Positions 6,711-11,919 of a stretch of 11,919 bases of DNA are shown here, piece by piece. Source of the stretch: an uncultured bacterium (GTDB lineage Bacteria; Pseudomonadota; Gammaproteobacteria; Burkholderiales; Burkholderiaceae_F). The DNA is taken from assembly GCA_905215795.1 (NCBI GenBank), contig CAJMRV010000034.1, positions 1-11,919 of the forward strand, in the 5' to 3' direction. The number at the start of each line of letters is the position of its first letter. The first letter of the stretch is position 1. Below the pieces are notes generated by a model. The model was not told the origin of the DNA, searched no databases, and saw nothing but the letters and a program-made list of their open reading frames with translations. Both the position numbers and the translations under genes were made by a program.

Positions 6711-8291
6711 GTGTTCACCACCTCATTCTTCATGGCCGCGGCACCGCTCGTCGTGATGGTGCTCCTGATCGTGGCCGCACGGATGCCCGTGCACAAGGCC
6801 GTGCTCGTCACGCTCGCGATCGTCGCCGGCGTGTGCGCCTTTTATTTCAAGACGCCCGCGGAGACGCTCCTCAACGCGACGCTCTTCGGCGTCGTCAAGG
6901 GCCTCTGGCCGATCGCCATCGTGATCTTCGCGGCGATCTTCGCCTACAACCTCATGCAGAAGACGGGCGCGGTCGCCGTGATCCGCGGACTCCTCTCGCG
7001 TGTCTCCGACGACGAACGCATCCTGATGCTTCTGATTGCCTGGTGCTTCGGCGGCTTCCTCGAGGCCGCCGCCGGCTTCTCGACCGCCGTCGCGATCCCG
7101 CTCGGGATTCTGATCGCGCTCGGATTCGACCCGGTCCGCGCGGCCGTGGCGACGCTCGTCGCCGACACCACCGCGACCGTCTTCGGCGCCGTGGGCATCC
7201 CCGTCACCGTGGCGGGCGACATGCTGGGGCTCCCCATCACGGGCGGCTCCGGGGTCTCCTTCCTCGTCGTCGGACAGCTCGCCCTCTTGAACATCCTCAT
7301 CCCGTTCCTCCTCGTCGTGATCACGACGGGCTCGCTGAAGGCCGTCCGCGGCGTCTTCGGGCTCACGCTCGCCGTGGGCGTGATGACGCTCGTCCCGCAG
7401 TTCGCGGTGGCGTGGTTCGTGGGGCCGGAATTGACAGCGTTCGCGGGCTCCATGGTGAGTCTTGCGGGTCTCCTCCTCCTTGCCCGCCGCCGTAACGTCC
7501 CGACGCCCGAAGCGTACCGCGTCAAGGGCTCTGTCGACGGCGCCGTGAAGGAATCCGGCGAGGCCGGTGAAGGCTCCGCCATGGGCGTGATGCGCGCCGT
7601 CTCGATCTACGCCCTCATGTTCGTCTTCATCCTGGCGAGCTCCCCCTTGTTCCCGTCGGTTTCGCACGCGCTCTCCTCGGTCTCGACGACGCTCTCCTTC
7701 CCCGTTTCCGAGTCCCGCACGCTCAACGCGTCGATCGCGTGGATCGCCACGCCGGGCATGCTCATCATCTTCGCGACGCTCGCGGGCGGGATGCTCTTCC
7801 AGGGCGCCAAGCCCACTCTCGTCGCCACGACGTTCGTCTCCACGCTCCGGCAGCTCACCAACGCCGCCGTCGCCATCGCCGCGATCGTCGCCATGGCCAC
7901 GATCATGGACGTCACCGGCCTGATCGGCGTCGTCGCCGAGCCGCTTCTTGCGGCCGCAGGTCCCCACTATCCCTTCCTCGCCCCCGTGATCGGCGCCGTG
8001 GGGACCTTCGTGACGGGCTCGGTCACGAACGCCAACGTCCTCTTCGGGCACCTCCAGACGATCGCCGCGGCGAACCTCCACGTCGACCCGGCCTGGCTCG
8101 TCGCCGCGAACGCGGCGGGCGCCACCGCCACGAAGATGATCGCCCCGCAGAGCATCACGATCGCCGTGGGCGCCTCCGGGATGACCGGACTCGACGCGAA
8201 GCTCATGAAGGGCACCGCCCCCTGGGCGCTCCTCTACCTCGGCGTCGTCGTCCTCGTCGTCGGCCTCGCCACGCCTTGGTTCACCGCCTGA
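6711..8291 (+). CDS. lctP: L-lactate permease, LctP/LldP family (TC 2.A.14)
   Basis: This inner-membrane transporter imports lactate (glycolate in some homologues) with protons. From the GTG start the protein has 526 residues, the usual family length, and is hydrophobic throughout with about 12 to 14 membrane segments. Recognisable LldP blocks are GFLEAAAGFSTAVAIP at 115-130, followed by GIPVTV, then TGSVTNANVLFGHLQ at about 435-449 and KMIAPQSITIA at 475-485. E. coli LldP has close equivalents (GFLEGAAGF, TGSDTSSNALF, KMISPQSIAIA). A hydrophilic loop rich in Gly, Glu and Lys lies near residues 265-285. The gene is followed 197 nt later by lutA and the rest of the lactate-oxidation genes, which makes lactate the likely substrate. 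The spacer carries an inverted repeat and a C4 repeat, so permease and oxidase genes may not be expressed in equal amounts. Confidence 0.93.
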   Translation: MFTTSFFMAAAPLVVMVLLIVAARMPVHKAVLVTLAIVAGVCAFYFKTPAETLLNATLFGVVKGLWPIAIVIFAAIFAYNLMQKTGAVAVIRGLLSRVSDDERILMLLIAWCFGGFLEAAAGFSTAVAIPLGILIALGFDPVRAAVATLVADTTATVFGAVGIPVTVAGDMLGLPITGGSGVSFLVVGQLALLNILIPFLLVVITTGSLKAVRGVFGLTLAVGVMTLVPQFAVAWFVGPELTAFAGSMVSLAGLLLLARRRNVPTPEAYRVKGSVDGAVKESGEAGEGSAMGVMRAVSIYALMFVFILASSPLFPSVSHALSSVSTTLSFPVSESRTLNASIAWIATPGMLIIFATLAGGMLFQGAKPTLVATTFVSTLRQLTNAAVAIAAIVAMATIMDVTGLIGVVAEPLLAAAGPHYPFLAPVIGAVGTFVTGSVTNANVLFGHLQTIAAANLHVDPAWLVAANAAGATATKMIAPQSITIAVGASGMTGLDAKLMKGTAPWALLYLGVVVLVVGLATPWFTA

Positions 8292-8375
8292 AGGAGCGCC
8301 TGACACCCCCGCATTTCCAGACACGAAATCCAAACAATCAAAACGGATTCAGAGAACCCCTTGGATCCTCATCCC

Positions 8376-8426
8376 CCGGCCGGAGCCCGATGGCGCTCCG
8401 CTTCCGACGGAAAACCCTCCGGCCGG
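8376..8426 (+). repeat. 10-bp GC-rich inverted repeat in the permease-lutA spacer
   Basis: CCGGCCGGAG (8376-8385) and CTCCGGCCGG (8417-8426) are perfect reverse complements 31 nt apart. A small inner inverted repeat, TTCCG-A-CGGAA, lies at 8402-8412. Together they can form a stable branched RNA stem. No T-run follows, so it is more likely an mRNA-stability, processing or attenuation element than a simple terminator. Confidence 0.6.
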
Positions 8427-8443
8427 CACCCCGAAAACACGAC

Positions 8444-8471
8444 ACCCCACGCCCCACACCCCATACCCCAT
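8444..8471 (+). repeat. Four 7-bp C4 repeats ahead of lutA (G-quadruplex motif on the minus strand)
   Basis: Four head-to-tail 7-bp units of the form (A/G)CCCCA(C/T) occupy 8444-8471. The CCCC runs are at 8445-8448, 8452-8455, 8459-8462 and 8466-8469, each separated by exactly three bases. The minus (template) strand therefore carries four GGGG runs with 3-nt loops, the canonical G-quadruplex pattern. The plus strand could form an i-motif, and the transcript would be almost G-free here. The lutA ribosome-binding site (AAGGGAG, 8475-8481) begins four bases later. Confidence 0.75.
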
Positions 8472-8488
8472 ACGAAGGGAGACACATC

Positions 8489-9208
8489 ATGGACGTCAAC
8501 TTCTTCTCCACCTGCATCGGCGACGCCCTCCGGGCGAACATGGCGAGGAGCACCGTGCTCCTCCTCGAAAAGCTCGGATGCCGCGTGCACTTCCCCGTCA
8601 AGCAGACCTGCTGCGGCCAGCCCGCCATCAACTCGGGCTACTCCAGAGCCGCCCGCGCCGGCATCAAGAACAACATCGCGGCCTTCGAGGTGAACGACTA
8701 CCCCATCGTGAGCCCCGCGGGATCGTGCACCTACGCCCTGAAGAGCTATCCGCTCCACCTCGTCGACGAACCCGACTGGGCCGAACGCGCGATCGCCTTC
8801 GGCGAGCGCGTCCACGACCTGACGACGTTCATCGTCGACGTGCTCGGCGTCGTCGACGTCGGCGCGAGGCTCGAGGGCCGTGCGGTCTACCACCCCTCGT
8901 GCTCGCTCACCCGCAAGCTCGGCGTGACGCGGGAGCCCCTCGAACTCCTCTCCCACGTCAGGGGCCTCGAACTCCTCGAATTCCCCCACAGCGACCGCTG
9001 CTGCGGCTTCGGCGGGACGTTCGCCACGAAGATGTCGGAGATCTCCGGTGCGCTCGTCACCGAGAAGGCCGCCGACATGATGAGCGTGAACCCCGACTTC
9101 CTGATCGGGGCCGACTCGAGCTGCCTCATGAACATCGGCGGGCGCCTCGCCCGCGAGGGCCGTCCGGTGCGCGTCATGCACATCGCCGAAGTGCTCATGA
9201 GCCGCTGA
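8489..9208 (+). CDS. lutA: L-lactate oxidation protein LutA (LldE), CCG-domain iron-sulfur protein
   Basis: LutA is one of three cytoplasmic subunits that oxidise L-lactate to pyruvate. The 239-residue length is typical of LutA. Two CCG (DUF224) cysteine domains are visible: Cys9 with Cys41-Cys42-Gly, and Cys138 (HPSC) with Cys171-Cys172-Gly-Phe-Gly-Gly. These are expected to hold an iron-sulfur cluster, as in the related heterodisulfide reductase and glycolate oxidase subunits. The start at 8489 gives the family-typical N terminus (MDVNFFSTCIGD) and has AAGGGAG seven bases upstream. An in-frame ATG at 8390 would add a basic, Pro-rich, non-conserved 33-residue extension running through the C4 repeats and is rejected. 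lutB starts 25 nt after the stop, so the two are surely co-transcribed. Glycolate-oxidase subunit GlcF is a less likely alternative because LutB and LutC follow. Confidence 0.94.
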   Translation: MDVNFFSTCIGDALRANMARSTVLLLEKLGCRVHFPVKQTCCGQPAINSGYSRAARAGIKNNIAAFEVNDYPIVSPAGSCTYALKSYPLHLVDEPDWAERAIAFGERVHDLTTFIVDVLGVVDVGARLEGRAVYHPSCSLTRKLGVTREPLELLSHVRGLELLEFPHSDRCCGFGGTFATKMSEISGALVTEKAADMMSVNPDFLIGADSSCLMNIGGRLAREGRPVRVMHIAEVLMSR

Positions 9209-9233
9209 CCCATTTTCAAACGGAGACCACCCC

Positions 9234-10829
9234 ATGAAGAACATCCGCATCGAAATGAAGCGCGTCGCCGGTGAGAAGCTCGTCGTCGACGTGGCCTCCC
9301 CCGACGAACACCTCGTCACCAACGCCGCACCCTTCCATGACCGCGCCCGCGCCCAGGTCGAGGACCCCGTCATGCGCCGCGCCGTCGCCAAGGCCCAGGA
9401 CGTGATCGGCGCGAACCGAGCCCGCATCCTGGAGGAATTGGGCGACGTGGACCTCTGGCGCGACCGCGCCGCCTCGATCCGCGACTACGTCCTCGAGAAC
9501 CTCGACGCGCTCCTTTCCCAACTCGCCGACAAGGTCGAGGAGAACGGCGGTCACGTCTTCTTCGCGAAGACGAAGGAGGAGGCCACCGAGTACATCCTCG
9601 GCGTGTGCCGCGAAAAGAACGCCCGGAAGGTCGTCAAGTCGAAGTCCATGGTCACCGAGGAGATCGGCATGAACCACGCCCTCGAGGCGGCCGGAATCGA
9701 GGTGCTCGAGACGGACTTGGGCGAGTACATCCTCCAGGTCGCGGGCGACAAGCCCTCCCACGTCGTCGTCCCGGCGATCCACCGCGACCGCACGCAGATC
9801 CGCGCGGCGCTCGCCGAGAAGCTCGGCTACGACGGGCCGGACACCCCCGAGGCGATGACCGCGTTCGTGCGCGAACGCCTGCGCCCCGACTTCATGGACG
9901 CCGAAGTGGGCGTCACCGGGTGCAACTTCGCCGTCCCGGAGACGGGGAGCGTGTGCCTTGTCACGAATGAAGGGAACGCGCGCCTCGTGACGACGCTCCC
10001 GAAGACCCACATCGCCGTGATGGGCATGGAGAGGATCGCGCCCACCTTCGAGGAGGTCGACGTCCTGATCACGATGCTCGCGCGCTCGGCCGTCGGGGCG
10101 AGGCTGACGGGCTACAACACGTGGCTCACCGGGCCGCGCGCCGCCGACGAGGCGGACGGTCCCGAGGAGTTCCACCTCGTCATCCTCGACAACGGCCGCT
10201 CGGAGATCCTCGGCTCGGCCTTCCGCGAGATCCTCCGCTGCATCCGCTGCGGGGCGTGCATGAACACGTGTCCGTGCTACCGCGAGATCGGCGGTCACGG
10301 CTACGGCTCGATCTACCCGGGACCGCTCGGCGCCGTGATCACGCCGCTCCTCGGGGGCTACGAAAAGTTCGGGGACCTCCCCTATGTGTGCACCCTCTGC
10401 AAGGCCTGCGAAACCGTGTGCCCGGTGGAGATCCCGCTCGCGGACCTCATCATGAAGCACCGAAGGAGCGAAGTCGAACAGGGCCTCCGTCCCCGCGGGG
10501 AGCGCCTCGCCACCGAACTTTTCGGATGGGTGAACGGACGCCCCGGCCTCTGGGACCTCTCGATGAAGACCGCGGCACGTGCGGGCGGACTTCTCAAGAC
10601 GGGCGAGGTGCCCTTCGCGCCGGGCGAACTCGGCAAGTGGTACGAGTCGAGGAACCTCCCCGTCTCGGACGGCGAGGCCTTCCGGAGCTGGTTTGAAAAA
10701 CACCGCGGAAAAACCGGTGGTGCCGGATCGGATCCGACGTCGGGAACGGCGTCGGATAAGGCACCGGACGCCAAACCCGATCCCAAACAACACCCCGACG
10801 TCCCCTTCCACGAGGACCAGCACAACTGA
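9234..10829 (+). CDS. lutB: L-lactate oxidation iron-sulfur protein LutB (LldF)
   Basis: LutB is the ferredoxin-like subunit of the lactate-oxidising complex and is expected to pass electrons on toward the quinone pool. The 531-residue protein has an N-terminal LUD domain (roughly 70-300, including NFAVPETGSVCLVTNEGNAR and the GMERIAPT motif). Two 4Fe-4S motifs follow: CxxCxxCxxxC at Cys336, 339, 342 and 346 with an extra Cys348, and a second at Cys386, 389, 392 and 396 followed by Pro. Homologues usually have about 470 to 480 residues. The excess is a C-terminal Gly/Asp/Pro/Lys-rich tail of about 45 residues that looks disordered. The start is supported by CGGAGA seven bases before the ATG. 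lutC follows, but only after 200 nt, wider than usual for this operon. Confidence 0.95.
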   Translation: MKNIRIEMKRVAGEKLVVDVASPDEHLVTNAAPFHDRARAQVEDPVMRRAVAKAQDVIGANRARILEELGDVDLWRDRAASIRDYVLENLDALLSQLADKVEENGGHVFFAKTKEEATEYILGVCREKNARKVVKSKSMVTEEIGMNHALEAAGIEVLETDLGEYILQVAGDKPSHVVVPAIHRDRTQIRAALAEKLGYDGPDTPEAMTAFVRERLRPDFMDAEVGVTGCNFAVPETGSVCLVTNEGNARLVTTLPKTHIAVMGMERIAPTFEEVDVLITMLARSAVGARLTGYNTWLTGPRAADEADGPEEFHLVILDNGRSEILGSAFREILRCIRCGACMNTCPCYREIGGHGYGSIYPGPLGAVITPLLGGYEKFGDLPYVCTLCKACETVCPVEIPLADLIMKHRRSEVEQGLRPRGERLATELFGWVNGRPGLWDLSMKTAARAGGLLKTGEVPFAPGELGKWYESRNLPVSDGEAFRSWFEKHRGKTGGAGSDPTSGTASDKAPDAKPDPKQHPDVPFHEDQHN

Positions 10830-11029
10830 CCGGGATTGACTTGAACCGACACCGCCCCGAGACATAAACGGTCCCGTACGGGATTCCGGAAAGGGAGTCC
10901 ACGGAGAGTCCGGGGAAACGCTCAAGCAGACATGCCGCGGGCGCTCCGGGCCCCTTCGGGACGGATGGATGAAGCGTGGGAATCCACGATCAAGCAAGGA
11001 TCACACGAAGGTCACACTGAGGGAAGACC
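10830..11029 (+). other. 200-nt spacer between lutB and lutC
   Basis: No gene is seen. A perfect 12-bp palindrome, TCCCGTACGGGA (10872-10883), directly abuts an 8-bp palindrome, TTCCGGAA (10884-10891). The hexamer GAGTCC occurs twice just downstream, 11 bp apart. A TTGACT at 10836-10841 lacks a properly spaced -10 partner. The lutC ribosome-binding site is GAGGGAA just before 11030. Confidence 0.5.
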
Positions 11030-11848
11030 ATGGAAACGAACATGAACATGAATGAACAAATGAACGACAAGACGCACGGCGGCCAACACACCTTGGCCTC
11101 CGCATTCAACGACCCCGGCGTCAGGGCGGAAAAGCGCCGCGCCTTCCTCGCCTCCGTTTCGGAAGCCCTGGGAAGGCAGGCGCCGCCCGATCGTCCCGCG
11201 CCGCGCCTGGTGCCCGCGGACGATCCCGCGAGGACCCGCTTCGCCGGGCTCGACGCCGCCGCCCTCGCCTCGCTCTTCGTCGAGAACGCCCGAGGGATGC
11301 TCTCGAACGTCGAGGTGGTGACGCCCGAGGGGCTGGCCCCGAAGGTGCTCGAACGCGTTCTAGCACACGGCACGAAGGAGAAGCCCGCCTCCGTCGTCCT
11401 CACCCGGGACGAGCGGCTTGAAGCTGCGGGCGTCCACGAACAGCTCGAAGGCGCTCCCGAACTCGGTCCCGAACGGGTCCGCGTCTGGGACAAGGCCGAT
11501 CCTGCGGGGAGTCGTGCCGCCGCGGCGCTCGCTTCGACCGGGGTGGTCCATGCCGACTTCGGGATCGCCGACTGCGGCTTCGTCGTCCTTTTGAATTCGG
11601 GCGACCGCGCGAGGAGCGTCCCGCTCCTTCCGCTCCATTCGATCGTGATCGTCAAGAAGAGCACGATCCTCCCGCGCGTCGCACAGCTCGGGTCGCTCCT
11701 CCATGAAAAAGCGGCCGCCGGCGAGCGCATGCCCGCCTGCATCAACCTCATCGGGGGACCGAGCACGACCGCCGACATCGAGCTCATCAAGGTGGTGGGC
11801 GTGCACGGGCCGGTCACCTCCGAGGTGATCCTCGTCGAGGACTGCTGA
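11030..11848 (+). CDS. lutC: L-lactate oxidation protein LutC (LldG), LUD-domain
   Basis: LutC is the third subunit of the LutABC lactate-oxidation system, a LUD-domain protein without the iron-sulfur motifs of LutB. The 272-residue protein ends with the characteristic LUD blocks: HADFGIADCGFVV from His174, SVPLLPLHSIVIV, and IGGPSTTADIELIKVVGVHGP from Ile241, finishing a few residues later with VILVEDC. Typical LutC proteins have about 220 to 240 residues. The surplus is at the N terminus, where a Met/Asn/Glu-rich stretch (METNMNMNEQMND) precedes the conserved part, so a later start is possible. No better Shine-Dalgarno than the GAGGGAA ahead of 11030 is visible. It is the last gene of the lactate cluster in the window and is followed by a hairpin at the right edge. 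Confidence 0.93.
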   Translation: METNMNMNEQMNDKTHGGQHTLASAFNDPGVRAEKRRAFLASVSEALGRQAPPDRPAPRLVPADDPARTRFAGLDAAALASLFVENARGMLSNVEVVTPEGLAPKVLERVLAHGTKEKPASVVLTRDERLEAAGVHEQLEGAPELGPERVRVWDKADPAGSRAAAALASTGVVHADFGIADCGFVVLLNSGDRARSVPLLPLHSIVIVKKSTILPRVAQLGSLLHEKAAAGERMPACINLIGGPSTTADIELIKVVGVHGPVTSEVILVEDC

Positions 11849-11896
11849 TCCCGGCATCCCATCCCGTCACCCCATTCCGAACCAACGGCGGTGCGC

Positions 11897-11918
11897 TCCC
11901 GGAGAGGTATCTCCGGGA
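11897..11918 (+). terminator. Candidate terminator hairpin after lutC, cut at the window edge
   Basis: TCCCGGAGA (11897-11905), a GGTA loop, and TCTCCGGGA (11910-11918) form a perfect 9-bp stem 48 nt after the lutC stop. The window ends one base later, so the T-run that would confirm an intrinsic terminator cannot be seen. Confidence 0.55.
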
Positions 11919-11919
11919 C

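Noticed and set aside
6723..8333. 536-codon open frame on the minus strand opposite the permease gene
   Set aside because: The translation is almost entirely Asp, Glu, Arg, Gly and His, the shadow of a hydrophobic protein read backwards.
8444..8471. The 7-bp repeats as a CRISPR or integration site
   Set aside because: The units are far too short, have no spacers, and no associated genes are present.
8390..8488. In-frame ATG extending LutA by 33 residues
   Set aside because: The extension is basic and Pro/Thr/His-rich, runs through the C4 repeat, and is absent from the LutA family. The ATG at 8489 has a well-placed Shine-Dalgarno.
10836..10868. TTGACT with CATAAA as a lutC promoter
   Set aside because: The spacing is 21 bp and the -10 match is weak.
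9216..10997. 593-codon open frame on the minus strand opposite lutB
   Set aside because: Low-complexity, charged translation with no recognisable domain; the plus strand encodes a complete LutB with both 4Fe-4S motifs.

Overview
The window is a GC-rich stretch of bacterial chromosome. Every convincing gene lies on the plus strand. It reads as ordinary respiratory and catabolic metabolism: a menaquinone-biosynthesis block, a cytosolic C69-family dipeptidase, and an L-lactate uptake and oxidation block. I see no mobile element, CRISPR array, phage gene, tRNA or rRNA. Four features together suggest a gut anaerobe or microaerophile of the Sutterellaceae type (Betaproteobacteria): the chorismate/o-succinylbenzoate (Men) route to menaquinone, an abundant-looking C69 dipeptidase, the iron-sulfur LutABC lactate system, and strong G/C preference at third codon positions. 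This assignment is an inference from gene content. A high-GC actinobacterial anaerobe is not excluded.

Layout. Positions 1-764 hold the 3' half of menF (isochorismate synthase), cut by the window edge. A 205-nt gap with a small tandem repeat leads to menD (970-2925), which is translationally coupled to menC (about 2940-4187). A 392-nt gap follows. It has a purine-rich then pyrimidine-rich terminator-like fold, and then a candidate promoter with a perfect 17-bp palindrome in front of the C69 dipeptidase gene (4580-6013). A strong hairpin ends that gene. The next gap is 697 nt and holds a striking pyrimidine tract and a candidate operator. After it comes the lactate cluster: lactate permease (6711-8291), lutA (8489-9208), lutB (9234-10829) and lutC (11030-11848). 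A 9-bp perfect hairpin sits at the extreme right edge.

How the genes work together. MenF, MenD and MenC carry out three of the early steps from chorismate to o-succinylbenzoate; menH, menB, menE and menA are not in the window. The permease imports lactate and LutABC oxidises it to pyruvate. The electrons are expected to reach the quinone pool, which the men genes would supply. The dipeptidase would release amino acids from imported dipeptides, which suits an asaccharolytic life on lactate and peptides.

No new multi-gene system is evident. The less ordinary material is in the gaps: a four-run C4/G4 motif just ahead of lutA, the palindrome ahead of the dipeptidase gene, a 48-nt unbroken pyrimidine tract, and several inverted repeats in the unusually wide spacers of the lactate cluster.
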